The notes below the pieces were generated by a model that did not search any database, was not told the origin of the DNA, and saw only the letters and a program-made list of their open reading frames with translations. Positions 26,022-35,021 of a stretch of DNA of 57,332 bases are shown here, in pieces. Made by a program: the position numbers and the translations under genes. The stretch's first letter is position 1. Every line of letters begins with the position of its first letter. Source of the DNA: Campylobacterota bacterium (GTDB taxonomy: Bacteria > Campylobacterota > Campylobacteria > Campylobacterales > Sulfurimonadaceae); the NCBI GenBank assembly GCA_013607635.1, contig VCAY01000004.1, forward strand, positions 1 to 57,332, given 5' to 3'.

Positions 26022-27350
26022 ATGAAAGAATTAGAAAAATATTTTAACACAGTAGATGAGGCTGATCATCACCCCGCCGAGATCGCAAAGATCCTTAAAG
26101 AGTTAAGCGATGATGACTTTTCACAGGCGATAAAACTTGTTCCTAAAGATCTTGTCGGTGATGTTGCACTGGCTTTGCCGGACAGATATTTTGATGATGT
26201 TGTTGAGAATCTTAGTGTTGATGAATTGAGTCATGCAGTAGGGGAGCTGGAATCGGATGATCAGCTTGAGTTTATGCAAGAGCTTGAAGAGGTTGATGAA
26301 GATGTAGCAGCCGAAGTGTTTGAAAATTTGGATCATGAGGATAAAACAGAGATTCAGACACTGCAAAAGTATGATGAAGATGAAGCTGGTGCTTACATGC
26401 AGCTTGAGGTCTTCACCGCCCGTGAAGATGAGATAGTACAAGATGTTATTAAACGCTTTGCCAAACTGCGTAAAGAGAATGAACTTGAAAATGTTCAAAA
26501 TCTTTTTATTGTAGATAGTCGCGACAAGCTTCTTTATACGGTGGGGCTCGATGATCTTTTGATTTTTGATTTTTCTAAAACTCTGCGTGAAAATATCGAG
26601 AGTAGCGAAGAGTCTTTTGAGCCGAAGATTGCAACAGATACTGAAGATATCAAAGAGGTCGTACACTACTTTGAAGAGTATGATCTCTCTGTAATGCCAG
26701 TAGTAAACGGTGATGGAAAGCTTTTAGGGCGTATCACCTCAGATGATATCTATGATATTATCAACGAACATGCAACTGAGCAGATGTATAACCTCGCTGG
26801 GGTTGATGATGATGCCGAAGAGGATGAGGATGTATTAAAAGCTGGACGAAAAAGAGCGATATGGCTTGGAGTGAATCTTGTCACTGCAATCGTTGCTTCT
26901 GTTGTGATCGGTATGTTTGAGCAAACGCTGCACTCTTTAGTGGCACTAGCAGTATTGATGCCAATCGTTGCATCGATGGGTGGCAATGCCGGCACACAAA
27001 CATTGACTGTTGTTGTACGCCAATTAGCACTTGGAGATATCTCTAACAAAGATGCGATGCGGATACTGAAAAAAGAGGTATTGATATCGATGATGAACGG
27101 TTTGGTTTTTGCAGTGGTAATGGGTGCTATTGCATGGATCTGGTTCGATATAAAAATGCTTGGCATTGTGATAGGTTTAAGCATGGTTATTAACCTTTTA
27201 ATGGCTGGGGTTTTTGGTGCAATTGTACCACTGGGGCTTAAGATGTTAAAGGTTGATCCGGCAATCGGTTCGACGGTTATACTTACAACGGTGACCGATG
27301 TGGTTGGATTTTTCAGCTTTTTAGGCTTGGCAAATATCATTTTATTATAA
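26022..27350 (+). CDS. mgtE: Magnesium transporter MgtE
   Basis: The 442-residue protein has the MgtE layout. An acidic superhelical N domain (about residues 15-130), two CBS domains (about 135-255) and five membrane helices (about 280-442) can be followed. The membrane part has MPIVASMGGNAGTQTLTVVV, the conserved pore region. MgtE imports magnesium down its gradient and closes when the cytoplasmic domains bind magnesium. Many Asp and Glu residues in the N domain fit that sensor role. Confidence 0.94.
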   Translation: MKELEKYFNTVDEADHHPAEIAKILKELSDDDFSQAIKLVPKDLVGDVALALPDRYFDDVVENLSVDELSHAVGELESDDQLEFMQELEEVDEDVAAEVFENLDHEDKTEIQTLQKYDEDEAGAYMQLEVFTAREDEIVQDVIKRFAKLRKENELENVQNLFIVDSRDKLLYTVGLDDLLIFDFSKTLRENIESSEESFEPKIATDTEDIKEVVHYFEEYDLSVMPVVNGDGKLLGRITSDDIYDIINEHATEQMYNLAGVDDDAEEDEDVLKAGRKRAIWLGVNLVTAIVASVVIGMFEQTLHSLVALAVLMPIVASMGGNAGTQTLTVVVRQLALGDISNKDAMRILKKEVLISMMNGLVFAVVMGAIAWIWFDIKMLGIVIGLSMVINLLMAGVFGAIVPLGLKMLKVDPAIGSTVILTTVTDVVGFFSFLGLANIILL

Positions 27351-27362
27351 AGAGGAAGAGCA

Positions 27363-28409
27363 TTGGAACTATTATTACTATTTTTTCTCCTTTCGGTGGG
27401 GGTTTCCTTTTTATGTTCTGTGTTAGAGTCTGTACTGCTTTCAATAAGTATGTCATATATCGCCGTGGTTGAAAAAGAGAAACCCTCCATCGGTAAGCTT
27501 TTGCGTACTCAAAAAGAGAATATCAACAAATCGATTGCATCGATTTTGATACTCAACACTATAGCAAATACCCTTGGAGCTGCTGCTGTTGGTGCACAGG
27601 CGGCTAAAATATTTGGTAATGATGCAGTTGTGATTGTCTCTGTAATTCTTACATTTGCGATCTTATTCCTCTCTGAGATTATCCCAAAAACAATAGGTGC
27701 GCTGTATTGGAAGCAGTTAGCTCCAATAGCTGCCTATTTCATCCGTGTGTTTATCTGGTTGACATATCCTGTAGTTATCTTGACACTTTCGGTAACCAAT
27801 AAAATTTCCAAAGGTAAAACCGATGCAAACTCGATGACAAAAGAGGAGCTTCTGGAGAGCATGCTTATGAGTGAAGATGAGGGTGTGATCGATGAGAAAG
27901 AATCAGATGTTATTGAGAATATTCTCAAACTCGATGATATTAAAGTAGCAGAGGTACTCACCCCTAGAAGTGTCGTTTTTGCTTTAGACGAAGAGATGAG
28001 TATAAGTAGAGTTATCAAAGAGGAAAGTTCTATTTTTAAATTTTCCCGCATTCCACTTTATAGAGAATCGATTGAAGATGTTACGGGGCTTGTGCTTACA
28101 AAAGATATTTTCAAACAGGCGATGGTGGATGACATGGCAACACTTAGCAGTATAAAAAAAGATATCTTTGCTATTAATGAAAATATTCCTGTCTCTAAAG
28201 CGCTCGATCTGTTTATCGCTAAAAAAGATCACATGTTCTTGGTGCGTGATAATTACGATCAAACAGAGGGGATTGTAACGCTAGAGGATTGTGTTGAGAC
28301 CATTTTGGGTGTCGAGATTATGGATGAGAGTGACACAACTGAAGATATGCGTGAACTTGCAAAGAGGAAGATGCGCCTTAAAAGAAAACAGCTCAAGGCA
28401 AAGAGTTAG
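27363..28409 (+). CDS. CNNM / HlyC-CorC family membrane protein
   Basis: The 348-residue protein starts at a TTG (27363) after AGAGGAAG. A DUF21 (CNNM) membrane domain covers the first 150 residues with three or four helices and FLSEIIPKTIG near 98. Two CBS domains follow (about 195-315), including VLTPRSVVFALDE and EGIVTLEDCVETILG. The C-terminal CorC_HlyC domain of longer relatives is missing. Family members are linked to magnesium or cobalt efflux, which fits the neighbouring mgtE 12 bases upstream. Confidence 0.85.
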   Translation: MELLLLFFLLSVGVSFLCSVLESVLLSISMSYIAVVEKEKPSIGKLLRTQKENINKSIASILILNTIANTLGAAAVGAQAAKIFGNDAVVIVSVILTFAILFLSEIIPKTIGALYWKQLAPIAAYFIRVFIWLTYPVVILTLSVTNKISKGKTDANSMTKEELLESMLMSEDEGVIDEKESDVIENILKLDDIKVAEVLTPRSVVFALDEEMSISRVIKEESSIFKFSRIPLYRESIEDVTGLVLTKDIFKQAMVDDMATLSSIKKDIFAINENIPVSKALDLFIAKKDHMFLVRDNYDQTEGIVTLEDCVETILGVEIMDESDTTEDMRELAKRKMRLKRKQLKAKS

Positions 28410-28432
28410 GTCTCTTTTGGTTATAATTCACT

Positions 28433-28777
28433 ATGCTTAAAGAAAATCTTATCTCAAATGAATGAGGTAGTATTTGCTTATCTTTTTGGATCGTATGCGA
28501 GAGGGGATTATATAAAAGAGTTCAATGATTTCGATACAAAACTAAAGATCCATCATAAACTTGAAGTTGCTTTAAAAAAAGAGGTGGATTTGGTTGTTCT
28601 AAACTCTGCCAAAAACTTCAATCTTTTGGAAAACATCCTCGCGATGAAGCCATTTTGCTAAAAGACTCCGATGATGATTTTCGCTTGCTTTACGAACTGC
28701 ACAAAGAGCATGAAGTCAAAGACTACAAAGAGTTTAAAGGCTTTTGCATGTTGCATAGGATAGAAGAGAAGTTGTAG
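28433..28777 (+). pseudogene. Decayed MntA-like nucleotidyltransferase
   Basis: An open frame from 28458 encodes AYLFGSYARGDYIKEFNDF, the GSxxxG start of a minimal nucleotidyltransferase of the MntA/HepT kind, then KKEVDLVVLNSAKNFNLLE, and stops at 28661. The rest of the family's C-terminus (DEAILLKDSDDDFRLLYELH) continues in another frame to a TAG at 28775-28777. The ATG at 28433, with a good TATAAT just before it, is also out of frame with the body. The segment between the GS motif and the C-terminal half looks shortened. It reads as a frameshifted, partly deleted gene, with no HepT partner beside it. Confidence 0.65.
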
Positions 28778-28799
28778 TTGTTACCTTGTAGTTGTTACC
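28772..28799 (+). repeat. Tandem 14-base duplication
   Basis: TTGTAGTTGTTACC is repeated exactly at 28772-28785 and 28786-28799. It begins inside the stop codon of the decayed nucleotidyltransferase. It looks like a recent slippage or repair scar. Confidence 0.75.
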
Positions 28800-28964
28800 T
28801 GACCCTGATTTTTTGATTTTCGATTTCACTGATTTCACAATAGTTTACCCTAGCGGGAAAATTATTGCTCACGATAGCCTTCAATTAAATTTAAACAAAC
28901 TCTTAAATTATTGTGGTATGATAAAAGTATGAATTAAATATTACTAATATTAAGGAGTTTAATC
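28800..28964 (+). promoter_or_regulatory. Promoter and operator region of the toxin-antitoxin pair
   Basis: This AT-rich stretch has no gene. AATATTA (28937-28943) and TAATATT (28945-28951) form a palindrome with one central base, immediately before the AAGGAG ribosome-binding site of the antitoxin gene. Antitoxins with ribbon-helix-helix folds normally repress their own operon at such sites. A TATGATAAAAG just upstream may contain the -10 box. Confidence 0.5.
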
Positions 28965-29210
28965 ATGGTAAGAAAAACAGTAGCAATAAGAGATGATTTA
29001 TTTCATACTTTGAGAGCAAATAATATTATAAATCAATATCAATCTTTTTCAGAATTAGTATCAAATGCTTTGCAGCTTTTAATAGAAAAACAAAAAAAAG
29101 AACAATATAAATTAGCAATGATGGAAGCTTCAAAAGATAAACTATATCTTGAAGATATGAAAAATATTGAAAATGAATTTCAATACTCAGATTTTGAGAA
29201 TATCAAATGA
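28965..29210 (+). CDS. Antitoxin of a MazEF/PemIK-type pair
   Basis: An 81-residue protein whose N-terminus (MVRKTVAIRDDLFHTLR) looks like a ribbon-helix-helix DNA-binding segment, followed by a helix and an acidic tail (IENEFQYSDFENIK) of the kind that wraps the toxin. Its stop overlaps the toxin start by ATGA. It would neutralise the toxin and repress the operon. It is AT-rich compared with the surrounding housekeeping genes. Confidence 0.78.
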   Translation: MVRKTVAIRDDLFHTLRANNIINQYQSFSELVSNALQLLIEKQKKEQYKLAMMEASKDKLYLEDMKNIENEFQYSDFENIK

Positions 29211-29542
29211 ATCAATATGATATATATCTAGCTGATTTAAACCCAACTGTTGGAAGAGAACAATTTGGAAAAAGACCAGTTTTAATCATTTCCAATAATT
29301 ATGAAAATTTACTTGATGTAGTTACAATCATCCCCATAACATCATTAAAAGATGGTAGAAAAATATACCCAAATGAATTGTTGCTACAAGATGAACTTGA
29401 AAAACCATCAATATTATTGTGTCAACAAATTAGAACTATTTCAAAAAGTAGATTAATTAAAAAACTAACCTCTATTGATAACTATATTACTCAAAAGAAA
29501 ATAGTAGATATACTTTGTCTAAGATTTGAAGATATGGGTTAA
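29207..29542 (+). CDS. MazF/PemK-type endoribonuclease toxin
   Basis: The 111-residue protein has the MazF core: DIYLADLNPTVGREQFGKRP followed by VLIISNN, VVTIIPITS and ILLCQQIRTISKSRLIKK, which places the conserved Arg and Thr residues of the fold. These toxins cut mRNA at short sequence motifs. Length is standard and no frameshift is seen. It ends 26 bases before the convergent pflA gene. Confidence 0.88.
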   Translation: MNQYDIYLADLNPTVGREQFGKRPVLIISNNYENLLDVVTIIPITSLKDGRKIYPNELLLQDELEKPSILLCQQIRTISKSRLIKKLTSIDNYITQKKIVDILCLRFEDMG

Positions 29543-29567
29543 GTCAGGAAAAGAGATAAAGAGATTA

Positions 29568-31922
29568 CTAAAGCGATTTGGCACTCTGTGCCAGCTTTGC
29601 CCAAGCTGACTTTGGATCTGCTTTGATTGCGGCATCATAAGCTTCCTGCGCTTCTTGATCTCTCCACAGTTTTGCATACACACTTCCAAGTAAATAGTTT
29701 TGCCTTGCACGATCTTCATTTTTGAGTGTAAAATTATCGAGTGATCGGATCACCTCCAACGCTTTTTCATACTCTTGCTTATTCATATAGGCTTGATAAA
29801 GTGAAAACTCCACATAAGGTGATTGCGCATGGGAAGATGTTTTTTGTTGCACATCATAGATCTTTTTACCATATTTAATGATCATCGTGTCATCTTTTTT
29901 TTCACTTCCTACAGCGACCATCTTGGCAAACCTGCCTAAGTCTTTGTAGCTATCCTGAAAGATCTCTTCAATTTTGGCAATAGAGCGGATCATCCCATCT
30001 TGGTTTTCTAATCTTGCATAGGTATCAAAAAGGGTTCTGTAAACATCCTTATATTGGCTGTTTTTATCAAGCTCAATCATCGCAATGAGATCTTTGGCGG
30101 CATCGAGTGTATCTTGATAGTTACCTATGGCAAAATTCACTTTTATGTAACGATAAAGCCACAACTCTTTAAGCTTCATATCTTTATGATCCATATTTTT
30201 AAGAATCATCTGTTTTGCCAACTGAAAATCTCCACCCTTCATTGCACATTTATAGATGCCGTCATCCCACTTGTCTGATAGTGTAACATTGTTTTCACTA
30301 GAGATGGTAAGAACATTTTCACAGTTTTTCACCTCTAAAGATTTTTGCATCGCTCCTATAGCTGCATTGTGAATAATATCCTCAACACCCCCATAGAGAT
30401 CTTGGTCGAGTTTTTCCAACTCCCCTTGCATCGCTAGTGTTTTATCATACGCACCCAGTTCATTGTACACTTTCGCTTTTTCGTAAAGGGCTTTTTGTAC
30501 GATATCTTCATCTTTGTACTCTTCGATCAGCTTATTAAAATGTGCCAATTTCACACTGCTGTTAAGATCTTCAATATCAAAAAAAAGCTGATCTTTTGCC
30601 TCTTCAACTTTAGCAAGGTAATCACCATCAGGAAATTTTTTCAAATATTTATTGAGCACCTCAAGAGCTTCTTTTTTCTTAGAAGTATGTGCAAGATAAA
30701 ACCCTTTAAGTGCCAATACCTCTTCATACTCATCATAGGTTGGATTAAGTTGCGCAAGCAATACGGCAGCAATATCGGAAGCAACCTTATACTGTGAGTG
30801 TTCTGCAAGATTTTTAGCCAATTTGATCGAACCAAAAAGATCCTCTTTAAAAAACAGAGGTTTTGCCCAAATAATTTTCTCAAGGTATGCCCCTGCTTCT
30901 TTTGGCTGTGAATCAAGTTTCATATTCGCCAAATGGTATGCTGCTACAACCGCTACATCAACATCTTTGGTTGCATGCAAAGCCTTTTTGTAGTGCTCCT
31001 CAGCTTTTTTGGTACCCCCCGATTCCTCCTCAAGCTCCCCTTTGTACACCAACCCCATTTTGGCAAACCTGCTGTTGGCATGCTCACTAAAGAGGCGATC
31101 AAAAAAGTAGTCAGAGTCACTATACATCCCCATCTTACCGTAAGCATAAGCGATAAGTGACAACACTTCGGCTACATTTTCATCAGCTGAAAAATCGTGT
31201 AAAAAAACTTTGGCACTAGCCGCTACATTGTCGTAATCTTTGAGATGTTGATAGATTTTTGTTTGGTAATAGAGCAGTTCTGCTTTAAAAAGAGTGTTTG
31301 GATATTTCTCCAAAATCTCCTGCGTGATCTCTAAACATTTTTCATAATTTTTCTCTTGAAAATATTTTTTTACCTTGATATACCCCGAAACATCCTCAAC
31401 TTTTTTGATAAATACAGGTTTGCCTTCTATGTCAAGACTTCCCACATAAGGCAGCTGATCTTTGGTGAGATATACCGGAAAATTCAGTGCAATTTGTGAT
31501 CTTGTTTCAGTTTTGATCATAGGCATCTTCTCTTTATAGCCGATGACAAACCATTGATCACTCCTAAATATCTTGGCACTAAACACTGCTTCATCTTTTG
31601 TTAGATCAAACACATTGGCAAAAAGCTTCATTTTGTATTTTGGCTTAACAGATAAAAAAAAGAGACCTTTTTTGATAAATGTATCGATAGTAAAAAAATC
31701 GTTTTGCAGGTTTTTGATCTCTTTTGATGGCTTTTTATCAAAAGCACATACCACCTGTTTGGTTTCATGGAAATCGTCATACAAAGCTTCACATCTAAAA
31801 GGTGAACTCTCTTGAATATGGAGTGTAGAGTATTGAACAAACTGATCTTTTGCGGTATCTATGGAGATATCAAGAGAAAAAAGGGTTAAAGGGGTGAGGG
31901 CAAACACTATCCATCTATACAA
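29568..31922 (-). CDS. pflA: TPR-repeat flagellar motor protein PflA
   Basis: The 784-residue protein begins with a signal-like segment (MYRWIVFALTPLTLFSLDIS). An N-terminal beta-rich domain of about 170 residues is followed by many tetratricopeptide repeats, for example ALYEKAKVYNELGAYDKTLA and the last one ending near residue 780. Size, layout and position after nuoN agree with PflA of Campylobacter, which forms part of the periplasmic disks of the high-torque flagellar motor. It starts at TTG after AAGGAGGG and lies 30 bases downstream of nuoN. A different TPR envelope protein cannot be ruled out. Confidence 0.75.
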   Translation of the reverse strand: MYRWIVFALTPLTLFSLDISIDTAKDQFVQYSTLHIQESSPFRCEALYDDFHETKQVVCAFDKKPSKEIKNLQNDFFTIDTFIKKGLFFLSVKPKYKMKLFANVFDLTKDEAVFSAKIFRSDQWFVIGYKEKMPMIKTETRSQIALNFPVYLTKDQLPYVGSLDIEGKPVFIKKVEDVSGYIKVKKYFQEKNYEKCLEITQEILEKYPNTLFKAELLYYQTKIYQHLKDYDNVAASAKVFLHDFSADENVAEVLSLIAYAYGKMGMYSDSDYFFDRLFSEHANSRFAKMGLVYKGELEEESGGTKKAEEHYKKALHATKDVDVAVVAAYHLANMKLDSQPKEAGAYLEKIIWAKPLFFKEDLFGSIKLAKNLAEHSQYKVASDIAAVLLAQLNPTYDEYEEVLALKGFYLAHTSKKKEALEVLNKYLKKFPDGDYLAKVEEAKDQLFFDIEDLNSSVKLAHFNKLIEEYKDEDIVQKALYEKAKVYNELGAYDKTLAMQGELEKLDQDLYGGVEDIIHNAAIGAMQKSLEVKNCENVLTISSENNVTLSDKWDDGIYKCAMKGGDFQLAKQMILKNMDHKDMKLKELWLYRYIKVNFAIGNYQDTLDAAKDLIAMIELDKNSQYKDVYRTLFDTYARLENQDGMIRSIAKIEEIFQDSYKDLGRFAKMVAVGSEKKDDTMIIKYGKKIYDVQQKTSSHAQSPYVEFSLYQAYMNKQEYEKALEVIRSLDNFTLKNEDRARQNYLLGSVYAKLWRDQEAQEAYDAAIKADPKSAWAKLAQSAKSL

Positions 31923-31952
31923 TGTTGCCCTCCTTTTATACTATTTTAGTGA

Positions 31953-33461
31953 TTAGTACCCGCTATTATACACCAATGCAGTAATAAACTCTAAAAGTGG
32001 ATTTATCGCTACAAAAGCAAAAATAGTTCCCATCACTGCAATACCGATGATAGACTTGAGTGGTGTGGTTGCATTGGCAACATAAACAGTACCGCCATGA
32101 CTTAATACAGGCTCTTTCATAAACATATAGACAATCAATTTAAGGTAGTAATACCCTGCGATCGCCGAGTTAAGTGCCATAATAAGTGCCAAAATCGTAT
32201 AACCGCTTGTTACTGCTGAGCTGATCATATAAAGTTTACCCCAAAAGAGTGCGAACGGTGGAATACCTGCAAGGCTCAACATAAAAAGCGCCATAATCAT
32301 CGCAGCAACCGGTGCTGTTTTGATCATACCCGCAAATTTGTTAAAACTATAATCTGATCCTTGGTGTTCCGGCAGATGTTTCTGTCTTGAGATCCAAAGC
32401 ATAGAAAATGCACCAAGGTTTGTGAAACTAAAAAGTACCCAGTAGATAAACAGTGCTGAGTTCGCTTGTGTAGTTCCGATCAAAACAGCAGCCATCACAA
32501 AACCTGCATGGGAGATAGAGCTGTATGCAAGCATCCTTTTTACATCTGTTTGCACAAGCGCCCAAAGGTTCGCAGCTGTCATCGTGATCACAACAAATGT
32601 ATAAAGCACAACTTCAAGCCACACAATGTGACTGTGCACAAGAAACTCAAACAATCTCATCGTTACAACAAAAGCAGCAATCTTTGGCACAATCGACATA
32701 TAACCTGCCATAGCAGCGGAGCTTCCTTCATACACATCCGGTGCCCAAGTGTGAAACGGTACAAGTGAAAGCTTAAAACCAAATGACGCAAGCATAAACA
32801 CTACAGCTACAAGCACATAACCAATGTCACCATACCCGTTAGCTCCAAGAACTGCAGCAATATTATGGATCTCCACAGAGCCTGTAAGTGCATAAAAAAT
32901 CATAGCACCAAAGCTGTAAAAACCAGCTGCAAGTGCACCCATAGTAAAGTACTTCACAGCTGCCTCAAAAGATTTATCACGGTTATGCATAGCGATCATT
33001 GTATAAAGTGCTAGTGAAGATGTCTCAAGACCTACAAAGATAAGGATGAGATTATCACTTGCCACCATAAACTGAAAACCTGCAATCATAAACAAAAAGA
33101 GTGCAAAAAATTCAGGGTAACTAAATTCATGGAATCTCTTGTGTGACAATGCAAGTGGGATAAAAAGCATCGAAGCAAGCACAACAATAAACTGCGATAA
33201 GATAGCAAGCCCATCAATGAGCATCAGATCAAAAGCACCCATCGCTATACCGTTTTGAGTAAAGATCTCGCTTGAATCTACAAGCGCGATAAAATCCACC
33301 CCAAGAAACAGCAAAGCAAGTACTACATACAAACTCTTGTGCAAAGAGGCTTGAAAAAGATCAACAACGAGAATTAACAATGCACCGATGATTGGGATTA
33401 GCATAGGTGCTAGAGTCATAAGGTTTAACGACTCCAAAGAGATATTAATTGGCTCTAACAT
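31953..33461 (-). CDS. nuoN: NADH-quinone oxidoreductase subunit N
   Basis: The 502-residue membrane protein is one of three antiporter-like proton-pumping subunits of complex I. About 14 hydrophobic helices can be followed. Family features include FVGLETSSLALYTMIAM near residue 142, VPFHTWAPDVYEGSS near 237 and AYSSISHAGFVMAAVL near 307. Start and nuoM stop share a base. It is the last nuo gene before pflA. Confidence 0.95.
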   Translation of the reverse strand: MLEPINISLESLNLMTLAPMLIPIIGALLILVVDLFQASLHKSLYVVLALLFLGVDFIALVDSSEIFTQNGIAMGAFDLMLIDGLAILSQFIVVLASMLFIPLALSHKRFHEFSYPEFFALFLFMIAGFQFMVASDNLILIFVGLETSSLALYTMIAMHNRDKSFEAAVKYFTMGALAAGFYSFGAMIFYALTGSVEIHNIAAVLGANGYGDIGYVLVAVVFMLASFGFKLSLVPFHTWAPDVYEGSSAAMAGYMSIVPKIAAFVVTMRLFEFLVHSHIVWLEVVLYTFVVITMTAANLWALVQTDVKRMLAYSSISHAGFVMAAVLIGTTQANSALFIYWVLFSFTNLGAFSMLWISRQKHLPEHQGSDYSFNKFAGMIKTAPVAAMIMALFMLSLAGIPPFALFWGKLYMISSAVTSGYTILALIMALNSAIAGYYYLKLIVYMFMKEPVLSHGGTVYVANATTPLKSIIGIAVMGTIFAFVAINPLLEFITALVYNSGY

Positions 33462-35020
33462 TAGTGTGCCTCCTTCGTAGAACTGCTTGCAGCAACAATT
33501 ATCTGTTTTGTTGCAACGTCCGAAATTCTTTGTTTGGCAAGATCGGTTTGCGCTTTTTTATCCATAAGCGCCACAATAGATTTTACCGAGTTGTCAATTG
33601 GCTCTAAAACAGGTTTTGGATAAACTCCAAGCCAGATCGCAATCACTGAAAGTGGAATAAGCGCTAAAAGTTCACGTTTATTAACATCTGGAAGATTTTT
33701 ATTCTCCTCTTTTGTCACATCTCCAAAGAACATTTTTTTATACGCACTGAGCATATAGATCGCACCAACAATGATAGCTGTACCCGCTAGGAGTGTCAAT
33801 ATATGTGATTGCTGATAAAACCCAAGCAAACTCAAGAACTCACCGACGAAGTTGATCGTAAGCGGCATACCTACTGAAGCCATAAGCATAATACCAAAGA
33901 TCGTGGCATATCTTGGCATTACATGTGCCAAACCACCAAATTGATCCATCATCTTTGTATGGCGTCTGTCATAGATAACTCCAACAAGTAAGAACAGTGC
34001 TCCCGAGACAACTCCGTGACCGATCATCAAAAAGATACTCCCTGAGATACCCTCAACATTAAGAGCAAAAGTTCCCAAGATGATAACACCCATGTGTGAG
34101 ATAGATGAGTAAGCAATAACCTGCTTCACATCCTCTTGTGCATAAGCTACCATTGCCGTGTAGATGATCATAATAATCGCAATCACCGCAATCGGTACCA
34201 TAAAAAATGCCGAAGCATCAGGAAACAGTGGTAAAGAGAAACGAACAAACGCATACGTACCCATCTTCAAAAGAATTGCAGCAAGGATTACAGAACCGAT
34301 CGTTGGTGCCTGACCGTGCGCATAAGGAAGCCATGTATGAAACGGAAACATCGGTACTTTGATCGCAAACCCGATAAAGAAAGCGATAAAGAGCCATAAC
34401 TGGAAAGTCTCAGGCAAGATCAATCTGTACCAGTCAAGCAGTGCAAAACTCCATACACCCGTAGCCTGATAGTAGAAAAATGCCATAAAAAGCATACCAA
34501 CCAACATCACCAGCGATCCTGCAAATGTATAGAGGAAAAACTTGATCGACGCATAGATACGAAGTGGTCCGCCCCAAGCACCGATGATGTAAACCATAGG
34601 CACAAGAGAAAGTTCCCAAAACACATAAAACACAATAGCATCAAGCGCTGCAAACACACCGATCATCGTCATCTGTAAGAACAACAAGGTAATGATCATG
34701 TTCTTTTCATTTGGCGTATCAGTTAGTGAAGCGATACCGATCATTGTAAAGAATGATGCCAAAATGATAATAAAGAGCGAGATACCGTCAACACCCAAAG
34801 TATAGTTGATCCCATAAGCAGGAACTAGAGGCAGATGCTCCATAAACTGCATACCAGAAACACTGCCATCAAAAGCAAACCACAACCAAAGCGAAAGTGC
34901 GAACTCAACAACTGCAACACTTACACCATAAGCTCTGATACTCTCCTTTTGTATCATAAATCCCAAAACAGCTGCCAAAGCTGGGAAGAAAATTAAAATC
35001 GATAAAATATGATCCAACAT
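33461..35020 (-). CDS. nuoM: NADH-quinone oxidoreductase subunit M
   Basis: The 519-residue antiporter-like subunit has the usual VYFVFWELSLVPMVYIIGAW-type region near residue 128, FPFHTWLPYAHGQAPT near 228 and AYSSISHMGVIILGTF near 310, with the Lys/Glu/His residues of the proton path in the expected helices. Length is normal. It is joined to nuoL with one intervening base and to nuoN by overlap, as part of one transcript. Confidence 0.95.
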   Translation of the reverse strand: MLDHILSILIFFPALAAVLGFMIQKESIRAYGVSVAVVEFALSLWLWFAFDGSVSGMQFMEHLPLVPAYGINYTLGVDGISLFIIILASFFTMIGIASLTDTPNEKNMIITLLFLQMTMIGVFAALDAIVFYVFWELSLVPMVYIIGAWGGPLRIYASIKFFLYTFAGSLVMLVGMLFMAFFYYQATGVWSFALLDWYRLILPETFQLWLFIAFFIGFAIKVPMFPFHTWLPYAHGQAPTIGSVILAAILLKMGTYAFVRFSLPLFPDASAFFMVPIAVIAIIMIIYTAMVAYAQEDVKQVIAYSSISHMGVIILGTFALNVEGISGSIFLMIGHGVVSGALFLLVGVIYDRRHTKMMDQFGGLAHVMPRYATIFGIMLMASVGMPLTINFVGEFLSLLGFYQQSHILTLLAGTAIIVGAIYMLSAYKKMFFGDVTKEENKNLPDVNKRELLALIPLSVIAIWLGVYPKPVLEPIDNSVKSIVALMDKKAQTDLAKQRISDVATKQIIVAASSSTKEAH

Positions 35021-35021
35021 C

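Noticed and set aside
28400..28418. Short hairpin after the CNNM gene as terminator
   Set aside because: AAAGAG/CTCTTT has only six pairs and one extra T before GG, too weak to call.
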